Positions 8,233 to 17,014 of a DNA stretch of 32,735 nucleotides are shown piece by piece; within the stretch, counting starts at the first letter, position 1, and every line of letters begins with the position of its first letter. The position numbers and the translations under genes were made by a program. A model generated the notes under the pieces. It was not told the DNA's origin. It saw only the letters and a list, made by a program, of their open reading frames with translations, and did no database searches. The DNA comes from Methylobacterium segetis (lineage in GTDB: Bacteria > Pseudomonadota > Alphaproteobacteria > Rhizobiales > Beijerinckiaceae): contig NZ_SMNT01000062.1 in the NCBI RefSeq assembly GCF_004348265.1, positions 1 through 32,735 on the forward strand, given 5' to 3'.

Positions 8233-10293
8233 GTGAAGCGCGAATCCTCCCCGGGCAACCGCCTGCTGATCTCGCTCGCCCTTGCGGCGGCCATTCCGAT
8301 CCTGCTCTTCAGTGGCTGGGTGGCCTACGTCACGGCGGAACAGGGTCGCGCTGCTGCCCGGCACGCGGCCCTGGAAAGCACCGCGCGCGTGGCCGACCGG
8401 GTTTCAGCGGACCTGGCCGCACAGGTGCAGATCCTGGATGTGCTGGCCGCCTCGCCGGCTCTCGACAGCCCGAGCCTGGAACCGTTCCACGAGGAGGCGC
8501 AGCGCCTCAAGGCCAGCCGGCCTTTGTGGGAGACGGTCGAGCTGGCGGACGCTTCCGGGAACCAGATCGTGAACCTGCTGCGCCCACTCGGCACTGTGCT
8601 GGGACCCACGGCCGACCGAGACAGTTTCGACGAGGTCCTCCGGCTCAGGCGAGCGGTTGTCGGCGGCATCGGTCCGGTCGGAACCCTGTCGGGCAAGCGC
8701 CTCGTCGCGTTGCGCGTCCCCGTCATCCGCGACGGGCAGCTCCGGTACGTCCTCACGGTCGCGCTCGCGACCAATGCAGTCAGCTCGATCCTGAGGGATG
8801 CCGGTGCGCCGGCCGGATGGGTGGGCGAGATCGTCGACAGGCGCGGCAACATCATCGCGCGCACCTCTGCCGAGGCGTCCGAGCTGGGTCGGCCCGCCAG
8901 CCCGGCTCTGCGCGCGGCGATCGCCCGCGCGCCGGAGGGCTTCTACTCCGGTCCAACGCTGGAGGGCAGCGATGTCGAGACGGTCTACCGCACCCTACCC
9001 GACACGAGCGGCTGGTCGGTGCATTTCGGGGTACCGAGCAAGGCGCTGAACGCGCCCGTGTCTCGATCGTTCTACGTGCTCGTAGCCGGCGGCTTGGCGA
9101 GCCTCGCACTCGCGGCCGGATTGGCGGCGCTGACGGCGCGCGACATCGCGCAGCGACGGCGCGACGAGGAGACCCGGATGATGCTGGCGTTGCGGGTAAG
9201 CGAGGAGCGCGGAGCGTTAGCCGTCGAGGCTGCGGAACTCGGCACGGTATGTTGGGATCTTGCTCGCCAGGAGGTGGCCGGGTCGGAGCGCACGCGGGTT
9301 CTGCTCGGCTTTCCTCGCGCTCCGACGGAGGCGGGCGAAGCGCAGTGGTCGTTCGCGGCCTTCCTCGCGGCAGTGCACACGGATGATCGCGAGCGCGTCG
9401 AGCAGGCGTTGCGCCGCTGCGTGACAGAGGATGCGCAGCTCGACAGCGAGTTCCGCTCCGTCCGTCCGGATGGCGGTGCGCGCTGGCTTCGAACGACGGG
9501 CCGTGCCCCGTGTTTCCACCACGGCGACCGACCGAGCGTGATCTACGGCGTGATCGCCGACGCCGAGCCACGCAAGCGCGCCGAGGCCGAACGGACTGAC
9601 CTGCTGCGGCGCCTCTCGGATGCTCAGGAGAACGAGCAGCGCCGCATCGCGCGCGAACTCCACGACCAGGTTGGTCAGACCGTCACGGGGCTCTCGCTTG
9701 GGCTGAAAAGCCTCGAAACGCGGCTCGGGAATGGGGCGTGCGAGCCGGACACGGTGAACCAGGTGCGCTGGCTGCAGGCTCTCGCCGCGGAGATCGGACG
9801 CGATATCCACCGCGCGGCCCTAGATCTCCGGCCGACCGCGCTCGACGACCTCGGCCTGCACAAGGCGCTCGCTGCCTACGCGGAGGAGTGGCGCCAACGC
9901 CACGGCATCGATCTGGACCTTCAGGTGCTGGGCAGCGAGACCAGGCTGCCGGCGGATGTGGAGACGGCTGCCTACCGCATCGTCCAAGAGGCGCTAACCA
10001 ATATCCTCAAGCATGCCCGCGCCCGCGGCGTCAGCCTCGTGCTGGATCGGCGGGCCGACGGGCTGCGCGTCATCGTGGAGGACGACGGAGCGGGCTTCGA
10101 TTCGGACGCGGCCAACGGACACACGATCCACGGCTCCGCCGCTCACGGCAAGATCGGGCGCCGCCTCGGCCTGTCCGGTATCCGCGAGCGCCTCGCCCTG
10201 CTGGGGGGCACGCTGGCGATCGAATCAGCACCGGGATCGGGCACGACCCTGTTTGCCGAGATTCCGTTGCCCCCCGAAGGAGCCGAGCCGTGA
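8233..10293 (+). CDS. membrane-bound sensor histidine kinase (HisKA_3/NarX type)
   Basis: With a GTG start at 8233 (GGAG 8 bases upstream) the protein has 686 residues. A TTG at 8143 would extend it without a better signal. Domains in order: transmembrane helix about 11-33; a periplasmic sensor region of about 245 residues, double-Cache-like (inferred from size and position); a second transmembrane helix about 280-301; a PAS/PAC domain about 335-445; a HisKA_3 dimerisation box RRIARELHDQVGQT with phospho-accepting His477; and a HATPase_c domain with N-box Asn590 and G-box DDGAGFD around 617-623. Such kinases autophosphorylate on His and pass the phosphate to a NarL/FixJ-type partner. The partner is the next gene, whose start overlaps this stop by four bases, implying translational coupling. 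The signal sensed is unknown. Confidence 0.9.
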   Translation: MKRESSPGNRLLISLALAAAIPILLFSGWVAYVTAEQGRAAARHAALESTARVADRVSADLAAQVQILDVLAASPALDSPSLEPFHEEAQRLKASRPLWETVELADASGNQIVNLLRPLGTVLGPTADRDSFDEVLRLRRAVVGGIGPVGTLSGKRLVALRVPVIRDGQLRYVLTVALATNAVSSILRDAGAPAGWVGEIVDRRGNIIARTSAEASELGRPASPALRAAIARAPEGFYSGPTLEGSDVETVYRTLPDTSGWSVHFGVPSKALNAPVSRSFYVLVAGGLASLALAAGLAALTARDIAQRRRDEETRMMLALRVSEERGALAVEAAELGTVCWDLARQEVAGSERTRVLLGFPRAPTEAGEAQWSFAAFLAAVHTDDRERVEQALRRCVTEDAQLDSEFRSVRPDGGARWLRTTGRAPCFHHGDRPSVIYGVIADAEPRKRAEAERTDLLRRLSDAQENEQRRIARELHDQVGQTVTGLSLGLKSLETRLGNGACEPDTVNQVRWLQALAAEIGRDIHRAALDLRPTALDDLGLHKALAAYAEEWRQRHGIDLDLQVLGSETRLPADVETAAYRIVQEALTNILKHARARGVSLVLDRRADGLRVIVEDDGAGFDSDAANGHTIHGSAAHGKIGRRLGLSGIRERLALLGGTLAIESAPGSGTTLFAEIPLPPEGAEP

Positions 10294-10946
10294 ACCCGAT
10301 CCGCGTCGCGGTCGCCGACGACCATCCCATCGTGCTGGCGGGCATCAAGGCCCTGCTCCAGGCTGCGCCAGATATTGCCCTCGTCGGCGAGGCGACTAAC
10401 GGAACGGCGGCGCTCGACACGATCTGCCAGGCCTCGCCCGACGTCGCAGTCATCGACATCTCGATGCCCGACATCAACGGCATCGACTTGGCGCGGCACC
10501 TCGCCGAGCGCTGCCCGCAGGTACGGCTGCTGGCCCTCACCGTCCACGAGGACCGAGCCTACGTTCAGCCGATGCTGCAGACCGGAGCGCGGGGTTATCT
10601 GCTCAAGCGGTCGGCGGCGGAGGATCTCCTGCGCGCCGTGCGAGCCGTCGCGGAGGGCGGCATCTACCTCGACCCGGCCGTTGCCGACAAAGCACTGCCG
10701 AGCACCAGCCGGCCCGCGGCCGAGCCCGGTGCTGAAGAGGCGCTGAGCCCTCGCGAGGAGGAGGTGCTGCGGCTCACCGCCCAGGGCTTCAGCAACAAGG
10801 AGATCGCGGCCCGCCTCGGCGTCAGCGTGAAGACAGCCGAGACCCACAAGGCGCGCGCGGCGGAGAAGCTCAGCCTGCGCACCCGGGCGGACATCGTCCG
10901 CCACGGTGCCTCGCATGGCTGGCTCGACGAGCTCGCGCATCGTTAG
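10290..10946 (+). CDS. NarL/FixJ-family response regulator
   Basis: This 218-residue response regulator starts with GTG inside the kinase's last codons (a four-base GTGA overlap). The receiver is intact: acidic pair D10-D11, phospho-acceptor Asp56 in VIDISMP, Thr at LALTVHED, and Lys in YLLKRSAA. A LuxR-type helix-turn-helix covers about residues 150-210 (LSPREEEVLRLTAQGFSNKEIAARLGVSVKT within the frame). It is the cognate partner of the upstream kinase and a transcription factor. Its own divergent promoter region carries a candidate repeated operator. It contrasts with the degenerate, split regulator near position 1.1-1.7 kb. Confidence 0.93.
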   Translation: MNPIRVAVADDHPIVLAGIKALLQAAPDIALVGEATNGTAALDTICQASPDVAVIDISMPDINGIDLARHLAERCPQVRLLALTVHEDRAYVQPMLQTGARGYLLKRSAAEDLLRAVRAVAEGGIYLDPAVADKALPSTSRPAAEPGAEEALSPREEEVLRLTAQGFSNKEIAARLGVSVKTAETHKARAAEKLSLRTRADIVRHGASHGWLDELAHR

Positions 10947-10974
10947 GAGCAGCACCGAACATCACTGCCCTCAT

Positions 10975-11932
10975 CTATGACCAGAGCGCAGCGCGGCTCT
11001 TGTCAAACCCTCCGCCCCCCTGGGCGTGGCGATGCGACACAGGGTGAGCAGAGAGCGAGCGGATGCCCGCAGCGCTCAGCTCGGCCTCAACCACCACAGC
11101 CACGGTCGTGAGCCAGAGCCAGACCATGAAGCCGATGATCGCAGTGGGGGAGCCGTAGATGGCGGCGAAGCGTTCGGCGTGCGCGGCGTACCAGGACAAC
11201 AGGAGCGAGCCTCCGATCCAGAACACCGCGGCCGCGAAGCCCCTCAGGAGGTCAACACCCCACGGCTTTCCATCCCGCGGCGCGGAACTGCGATAGACGC
11301 CCGCGAGCAGCAATGTCACGACCAATATAAGCGCTGGCCAACGGAACAGTCCGAACGTGCGAGCTTGGTCCGACGCAAGCCCCACGGTACCGAACACGGC
11401 CGGAAGGATAAGGATCACGCTGATCGAGAACACCAGAAAGGCGATTGCGCCGAAGGTGCAGACGAGGGCGACCAGCGTGAACGTGATGAAAGCGTGCCCC
11501 CTCGCGCCCGTAGATGCGATCCAGGGCGCGGAAGATTGCCTTGGTGCCCTTGTTGGCTGCCCAGCTCAGCGCGACGAAGCCCAGGTAGGATGCGGGAGCA
11601 TGAAGCCCGAGCTCGAGCCCCGTCCCTGAGGCGAAGCGGTCGATCTGCTAGGCCAGCAGATCCACGGCCTCGGCCGGAAGGATGGCAGAGAGGGTGGAGA
11701 GGAGCGCGTCTGCCCGCCCGGCCGCCGCAACGAAATCCAGGATCGAGATGATGGCGGCGAGACCGGGGAACGCCGCGAGGAGCAGAAAGAATGTGACCCC
11801 CGCGGCGGCCGTGACGATCTCGTGCTCCGCGAAGACACGTGTCAAGCGACGGGTGGCGGCGACCCAGCGCCGGAGGATCGAGATACGGTCGTCGGAGCCG
11901 TCCCGTGAAGGAATTGACGCACTCTCCCCCAC
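10975..11932 (-). pseudogene. YihY/BrkB-family membrane protein, broken by a stop and a frameshift
   Basis: The minus-strand frame starting at 11932 encodes the family's N-terminus (FAEHEIVTAAAGVTFFLLLA..., SILPAEAVDLLA) and hits TAG at 11648-11650. Directly after it the same frame goes on with QIDRFASGTGLELG...SWAANKGTKAIFRALDRIYG, as expected for the family. A frameshift near a run of five G at about 11501-11506 then moves the homology to the frame ending at 10975. That frame reads AFITFTLVALV, then FLVFSISVILILP..., GFMVWLWLTTVAVVVEAEL. The stop fits a CAG-to-TAG change. YihY/BrkB proteins are polytopic inner-membrane proteins of uncertain function. Two independent lesions argue for a true pseudogene, although a sequencing error at the G run could explain the frameshift. 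Confidence 0.8.
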
Positions 11933-11975
11933 GGGAGCGTCTCCCGATCAGGCTCGGGCGGCTGTTCGACAGGAA

Positions 11976-11999
11976 CCGCCGGGCTTTCCGGCCCGGCGG
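11976..11999 (-). terminator. hairpin terminator after the PRC-barrel gene
   Basis: A perfect 9-bp GC-rich stem (CCGCCGGGC pairing with GCCCGGCGG) closes a 6-nt loop, 11 bp beyond the PRC-barrel stop codon on the minus strand. The following bases (TTCCTGTC on that strand) are only mildly T-rich. It separates the PRC-barrel gene from the downstream YihY remnant. Confidence 0.55.
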
Positions 12000-12010
12000 C
12001 TAATGCGGGG

Positions 12011-13381
12011 TCAGCCGCGGTACACCGAGAACTCGGCCTGCCGGTTCTGATCCGCATCGCGGTAGCCGCGGGCGTTCCGGTCGAACTCGGGAACGGCCTT
12101 GATCTGCTCATCCGTCAGCCCGGACACAGTCAGCCGGCCGTCCCGCACCTTGATCCGATCGAACGGCAGCAGGATCTGCTTCTCGCCCAGCCCCAGGAAC
12201 CCACCATGGCCGATGACGACGTACATCTTGTCGTCCACGCCCACGAGGACGCGCTCGATGTCGCCAAGCTGCTGCCCCTGAGTGTTGTAGATGTCCTTCC
12301 GAAGCAGGTTCGAGACCTGGAAGCTTCGCGTCGCAGGGTTCCCGGTCGTGCCCGTGACGTCAGCCGCGTTGACGTTCGGTGCGGGCGGCACGGCCGCAAC
12401 TGTCAGAGGTGCCAGCGCGGACGCCTCAACCTCGGTGTACTTGCCGGCCTTCGCGTCGTAGCCCGGCATCGCCTTGATCTGCTCATCCGTCAGGCCGACG
12501 ATCATCAGGCGCCCGTCGTGCATCATGAGGCGATCGACCGGCAGTACGATCTCCTTCTCGCCCAGACCGAACACGCCACCGTGTCCCACCACGGCATAGA
12601 ACTTCTTGTCCTCGCCGCGCACGAGGCGCTCGACGTCGCCGACCTGCTGGCCGCGCCCGTTCATGACGTCCATGTCGGTGAACTCGGAGGCTGAGACCTG
12701 GCGCACCTGCCGCTGCGGCGAGCCCCTGTTCGCCTGGTCCTGGGTCATCGCCTCGACCCGGACCTGCGGTCGGCCCTGCGCGCGGTTCACGACGATCTTG
12801 GGCTCCGCGCTCTCGTAGTGGATCACCGGTTGCTGATCGGCACGCTGCACATGCACCTGGGGCTGCGCCGACTGCACGACCTGAACCTGCGGCTGCCCGC
12901 GCGCGACATTCACGTCCGGCTGCGGCATGCGGAGGGTGATCTCGGGCTGCGGGATGGTCACACTGACGACCGGTTGCGGCTGCCGTACCGTGATCTCCGG
13001 TCTCTGCTGCTGAACTGTCACGCTCGGCGTGCCCGGCTGGACGAGGATGTCGGCGCCGTCCGCCGTCCGTTGGCCCGTGCTCGGAACCTTGACGACTGCA
13101 AGAAGGGCGGCGGGCAGTGTGACGCCGGCCTGCTGAAGGCGGACGGCACCGTCGCGGCAGGCCACGATATTGTTGTCACGCTGGTAGGTTTTGGCTTGGT
13201 CGACCGAGATCGGCGAGGCGGGCTTGGCATCGCCGCGCCGCTCCAGGAAGCTCACGAGGTCGCGGCAGAGGTCGGCCTGGTTCGCGCCCGGCGCGGGCGG
13301 GGTCGTCTGCGCCAGCACCGCTCCGGGGCTGACGGTGAAGAACAGTACAGTGGCCACCGACCCAAGACGTGAGCATGTCAT
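12011..13381 (-). CDS. exported protein with Pro/Gln repeats and two PRC-barrel domains
   Basis: This 456-residue protein has a signal peptide (hydrophobic about residues 6-22, likely cut after AVLA-24). A helical region with two conserved-looking Cys follows. Next is a stretch of about 80 residues built from repeats of the type R-Q/M-P-Q-P-x-V-x-V (for example RQPQPVVSV, IPQPEITL, MPQPDVNV). Two similar PRC-barrel domains lie at about 225-310 and 352-435, each containing VVGHGG/VIGHGG, FGLGEKEI/LGLGEKQI and GLTDEQIKA. PRC-barrels are small beta-barrels found in photosynthetic reaction-centre H subunits and RimM, and common in exported alphaproteobacterial proteins of unclear role. The start has GGAG 8 bases upstream. 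The tandem domains imply internal duplication. The role is unknown. Confidence 0.85.
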   Translation of the reverse strand: MTCSRLGSVATVLFFTVSPGAVLAQTTPPAPGANQADLCRDLVSFLERRGDAKPASPISVDQAKTYQRDNNIVACRDGAVRLQQAGVTLPAALLAVVKVPSTGQRTADGADILVQPGTPSVTVQQQRPEITVRQPQPVVSVTIPQPEITLRMPQPDVNVARGQPQVQVVQSAQPQVHVQRADQQPVIHYESAEPKIVVNRAQGRPQVRVEAMTQDQANRGSPQRQVRQVSASEFTDMDVMNGRGQQVGDVERLVRGEDKKFYAVVGHGGVFGLGEKEIVLPVDRLMMHDGRLMIVGLTDEQIKAMPGYDAKAGKYTEVEASALAPLTVAAVPPAPNVNAADVTGTTGNPATRSFQVSNLLRKDIYNTQGQQLGDIERVLVGVDDKMYVVIGHGGFLGLGEKQILLPFDRIKVRDGRLTVSGLTDEQIKAVPEFDRNARGYRDADQNRQAEFSVYRG

Positions 13382-13870
13382 GCTACTTCTCCACTTTGGC
13401 TTTGTGCGACGTGGAACTGACCACGCGCTCAGTCGACCAAGCTTTTCAGCAGAACATGGTTCGGGTTTGTGTCCAGCGCTGTACCGACTTTCCGCCCGTC
13501 CAGGGCCGATCCCGCAGATACTTCGGTCGACGGTATTGCCTCATGCGGATACGAGGCCGCCCGATCAGGGCGCACTGCCTTGCAGATGAATTAATGGCAC
13601 CCGTAGCGCGTAAGCCGCCGAGGCGAGGGCCAACGCACACCGGCTGGCGCGAGCGAGTGGTCTCGATCATCTCGACGCAACCTGGGGCAGGCGGAATGGG
13701 TGCTCCCGCCGCCGATGACGGCTGGATCTCCACACCGAGGTCCAGGGAGATCGCCATGAAGTTGGTACACTAGCGAGCCATTTCGGCGGGCCTCGGTCAG
13801 CGAGGCCGGAACGCAAGTATCTGTCCTCCGTTCAACGAGCAGTCCCGCAACATGAACGGAGATTTCGACC
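13382..13870. other. divergent intergenic region without a recognised gene
   Basis: About 490 bp lie between the minus-strand PRC-barrel gene and the plus-strand small exported protein, so promoters for both are expected here. The open frames overlapping it look like shadows, and I could not pinpoint promoter boxes or operators. Confidence 0.45.
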
Positions 13871-14122
13871 ATGAGAAACGTGTCGGCATTTGCTTTGACG
13901 GCGGCCCTCTTGGCATTCGGCGTCGCACCTTTGCAGGCGGCCGAGAAGGACTGCGCGAGCGAGATGAAGAGAGTGGACGCCATGATGCCGGCCAACCAGG
14001 ACGCCGGCAAGGCTGCGATGGCTAGGGCCGAGCTGAAGATTGCCTCGGAAAAGGCCGCGAAGAAAGATGAGCAGGGGTGCATGATGCATGTGGGAAACGC
14101 CGAGAAGGCGATCAAGCAGTAA
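13871..14122 (+). CDS. small exported protein (83 aa)
   Basis: This 83-residue protein has a clear signal peptide (MRNVSAFALTAALLAFGVAPLQAA, cut near residue 23-24) followed by a helical, charged mature part. The mature part contains two cysteines, Cys28 (KDCASEM) and another in EQGCMMHVGNAEKA, which could form a disulfide in the periplasm. GGAG lies about 10 bases before the ATG. I recognise no named family with certainty; similar small periplasmic proteins are frequent in Methylobacterium-like genomes. It is monocistronic as far as can be seen. Confidence 0.75.
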   Translation: MRNVSAFALTAALLAFGVAPLQAAEKDCASEMKRVDAMMPANQDAGKAAMARAELKIASEKAAKKDEQGCMMHVGNAEKAIKQ

Positions 14123-14303
14123 CTTGGAATTGCCCCAGATCAGATCAACTCTGACAGCGTAGTTCATCCCTTCGTAGAGGCGACTGAGTTTCGCTCCCCC
14201 AAGCAGCCGTGGCTCATCGGGCCCGTACGACTGCAGTTGCGCCTAGGCCTTCCCTCCGAGACGTAGGATTGGCCCTCTGATCACCAACACAGGATGGCTT
14301 TGC

Positions 14304-14741
14304 ATGCGCACGTTCGCACTCGTTTCTTCGACCGTTCTGAGTCTTGGCCTTCTCACAGCGGTTCCGGCCGAAGCGGGGCCATTCGGAGGCTACCACAGAG
14401 GCCACGCGCATTTTGGCGGTCACGGCTTTCGACATGCCGGTTGGCGTGGCGGTTACAACCATGGTTACCGCAGGATTGGCTGGCGCGGAGGGTACGGCTA
14501 TCGCCGCGTTGGCTGGCGCGGCTATGGGTATGGCTACAGGCGGCGTGGCGTTGGCCTGGGCCTTCTCGCAGGGATCACCGGGCTGGCGGTTGGTTCAGCG
14601 CTTGCAGCCAATAGCTATGGTTATGGCTATCCGGCCTACAGCTACCCTGCTTACGGCGGGTATTCGTGGGGCGGCCCGGTCAATGTGGGCTACCGCTACG
14701 TGCCGTCCTACGGGTATGGCTATTACGGATACGGGTACTGA
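14304..14741 (+). CDS. Gly/Tyr/Arg-rich exported protein
   Basis: This 145-residue protein has a signal peptide (MRTFALVSSTVLSLGLLTAVPAEA, about 22-24 residues). A low-complexity region rich in Gly, His, Tyr and Arg follows, with repeated GWRGGY / GYRRVGWRGYGYGY units. A short hydrophobic Gly-rich segment (GLLAGITGLAVGSALA) comes next, and the tail ends in YGYGYYGYGY. This architecture is common in small surface or periplasmic proteins of Hyphomicrobiales with unknown roles. AGGA lies about 9 bases before the ATG. A strong terminator follows the stop, so it is probably a single-gene transcript. Confidence 0.78.
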   Translation: MRTFALVSSTVLSLGLLTAVPAEAGPFGGYHRGHAHFGGHGFRHAGWRGGYNHGYRRIGWRGGYGYRRVGWRGYGYGYRRRGVGLGLLAGITGLAVGSALAANSYGYGYPAYSYPAYGGYSWGGPVNVGYRYVPSYGYGYYGYGY

Positions 14742-14747
14742 GCTTGA

Positions 14748-14773
14748 GGGGCCGCCGCGTGGCGGCCCCGTTT
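14748..14773 (+). terminator. rho-independent terminator
   Basis: A perfect 9-bp stem (GGGGCCGCC at 14748-14756, loop GCGT, GGCGGCCCC at 14761-14769) is followed by GTTT. It lies 7 bp after the stop codon of the Gly/Tyr-rich protein gene. Confidence 0.8.
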
Positions 14774-15249
14774 ATCACTGACCGTGTACGCCGATCGCTC
14801 CCCTGACCGCTCCCGTCGAGAGGGCGTTACAGCGCTAGCATGCAGCGAGGGCTCCATTGCGTCGAACGAGAGCCGACGGCACGGCGATCACGGCAGGGGC
14901 GCTGACTTGACGGTTGCTGGCAGACGGTCGGGCGAGATCTGTCAGCCGGTTGGACTTGGCGTGCCTGAAGAGAAACAGGGCTGCGGCCGCATCCCCATGA
15001 AGCCGCAGTAAACTTGATCGTGCTCCCGGCTTGGCTTCGCGCGACCCATGATTGGTCCGCGAAGTTTGGCCCGTCGTCGCACCGGGTGCGACGGGTGCTG
15101 GAGTGATCGGGGCGGACCGGGCTGTCGACGGCAGCTCCGTTCAGCTCTCCGGGGCGGTGTGCGGGGCAGCGCTGACGACAGATGCGCCCGCCGATCAGGA
15201 CTATGCTTGCGCGGCACAATAGCCCTCCAAAGCCCGTGGCAACTCTTCG
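14774..15249. other. gene-free stretch
   Basis: About 475 bp between a terminator and the next membrane-protein gene. Open frames on both strands have no domain-like content and no good start signal. I see no repeat or RNA structure worth naming. Confidence 0.45.
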
Positions 15250-16167
15250 GTGCTGAAGCGGGCTTGGGCTGATACCCCATACGGCTTTCCCGATCCGAGT
15301 GCGGCAGGTTGGTTCGACTGCCTGCCTCGTCACGACGATCTGGCCGGGTGGGTCCGACGGATCTCTCGGAACGAGGCCTCAGGAATTAGCGAGGAGCCGG
15401 CTCTGCTCTCGACCACCCTGCTCACCCTCTTGGCTGCCGCCGTGCTCGCGCTGGCACACGTCGTCACACCGTCGCTGCGCCTCCTTGAGGGCACGCCCCG
15501 TAGCGCTTGGCTTTCCATCGCAGGGGGCGTTTCCGTCGCCTACGTGTTCGTGCACTTGCTGCCCGAACTTGCGGCGGGCCAGGAGGCCATCAGCCAGATT
15601 ACGGCGGTGTCGCTCGCCGAGCGGCACGTGTACCTGATCGCGCTCATGGGCCTCCTCGTCTTTTATGGGCTCGACCGCTTGGCCAAGACCTCGCGCTCAC
15701 GTCGGCAAGGTCGACCGGTACGCGGCGGCCGCGGTGCCGAAGCAGCCGCGGAGGCAGACACCAGCCCGCCCGTGTTCTGGATCCACATGGCGTCGTTCGG
15801 TGTCTACAATGCGCTTGTCGGCTATCTCCTCCTCCACCGCGAGGAGATGACCTTTTTGTCCCTCGTGTTCTTCACCGTTGCGATGGCACTGCACTTCGTG
15901 GTCACGGATTACGGCCTCAACGAGGACCACAAGAAGCCGTATCATCGTCTGGGGCGCTGGATCCTAGTTGCGGCCATTGTCATCGGCTGGGGAATTGGAT
16001 CAGCAACGGAGATCTCGCAGGCGGCTATCGCGGCACTCACGGCATTCCTGGGAGGCGGTGTGGTCTTGAACGTGCTCAAGGAAGAGGTGCCCAGCGAGCG
16101 TCAGAGCCGATTCTGGGCCTTCCTTCTCGGGGCTGTCGGCTACGCGGGTCTGCTGCTCACGGTATGA
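15250..16167 (+). CDS. multi-pass membrane protein, ZIP-like (uncertain)
   Basis: From GTG 15250 the frame encodes 305 residues. From about residue 52 onward there are seven to eight hydrophobic segments. Conserved-looking polar residues lie in membranes: His/Glu in VAYVFVHLLPELA, His/Asn in FWIHMASFGVYNALVGYLLL, and His/Asp in ALHFVVTDYGLNEDH. Histidine and acidic residues within helices are reminiscent of ZIP-type metal permeases, but I do not see a full ZIP signature. A charged loop at about 150-175 splits the protein in two halves. The first 50 residues look unlike the rest. A CTG at 15403 preceded by GAGGAG could be the real start; there is no in-frame ATG until well inside the protein. 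The function is unknown. Confidence 0.7.
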   Translation: MLKRAWADTPYGFPDPSAAGWFDCLPRHDDLAGWVRRISRNEASGISEEPALLSTTLLTLLAAAVLALAHVVTPSLRLLEGTPRSAWLSIAGGVSVAYVFVHLLPELAAGQEAISQITAVSLAERHVYLIALMGLLVFYGLDRLAKTSRSRRQGRPVRGGRGAEAAAEADTSPPVFWIHMASFGVYNALVGYLLLHREEMTFLSLVFFTVAMALHFVVTDYGLNEDHKKPYHRLGRWILVAAIVIGWGIGSATEISQAAIAALTAFLGGGVVLNVLKEEVPSERQSRFWAFLLGAVGYAGLLLTV

Positions 16168-16479
16168 ATGCCATCGCCTCCGCCGCCGCGTGTGCGGCCT
16201 GCGTCGATACTCGGCGCTCGGCTACCGCTTACCCATCGTCTACGAGCAGGGAACGGGGCCAAACATCACAAAAGATTTTGCTCAGCCAAGTCCCCTGACC
16301 TTCCAAAAACAGGGCAATCCCAGATTCACCCAGCCGGTCGAGCGCGACCCCGCGAGTCCGGAGTCGGATGCGGATGGTGCATGCGAAATCCGGTCCGCTC
16401 GCGGACCGAACCGCATAGCCATGAAGACTGTCGGAGCGGTACTGTCGGCCGCCGCATGATTTAGTACAGCCCGTTCAAG
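16168..16479. other. gene-free stretch at the edge of the accessory region
   Basis: About 310 bp with no supported gene. It marks the change from chromosomal-looking genes to the accessory region. I found no obvious attachment-site repeat here. Confidence 0.4.
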
Positions 16480-16869
16480 ATGATGCGACTGGCGGACCGG
16501 ATTCAGTTCCTCCGAACCCTTTTCCAGTCCGCCGAAGGAGAGCCGATCTTTGGCGGCGTTTATCGGAGAATCCGGGTGGAGCGAGAGGTCTTCGCGACGA
16601 GCACCGAGCGCTCCACGCTCAACACGGGGATAAATTTCGCGATGCAGCCGCAGAACGAGCGCGCAACACGTGTTCAGATGCTCCGGGCGAAGCTTGACGA
16701 CGCGATCCCTTACGACCTCCGGCCCTTGTGGCGGGAGTTTCTGGTTGCCTTAGACGCCGAGGCGATCGAAACCCGCGAAGCGCGTGCAGGCGAAGAAGAG
16801 CACCGGCAAGGCGCCGACGAAGCGAGACAGGACGCGCGTGCCTCCGCGAGTGGAGCGTGTTGCGAGTGA
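16480..16869 (+). CDS. hypothetical protein (129 aa)
   Basis: This 129-residue frame has a high third-position GC content and a balanced, charged composition. Candidate helices stand in the first 40 residues (DRIQFLRTLFQSAEG) and at 68-95 (RAKLDDAIPYDLRPLWREFLVALDAEAI). The Glu/Arg-rich tail may be disordered. There is no clear ribosome site before the double ATG (16480/16483). No family is recognised. It is the first plus-strand frame of the accessory region. It could be real or a favourable high-GC frame. Confidence 0.45.
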   Translation: MMRLADRIQFLRTLFQSAEGEPIFGGVYRRIRVEREVFATSTERSTLNTGINFAMQPQNERATRVQMLRAKLDDAIPYDLRPLWREFLVALDAEAIETREARAGEEEHRQGADEARQDARASASGACCE

Positions 16870-17014
16870 ACGACGCTCACCCATCGCGCGAGCGTTCGGG
16901 GTGGAGCTGGAGCCGGAGTCCGGCCCTCAACGCGTCTTTGCCGTCGTCATTCGACCGACCCGTCCGGATGCCATGCGATCTCTACCGCAGCCTGTCGATG
17001 CGAGGAGTGACGAC

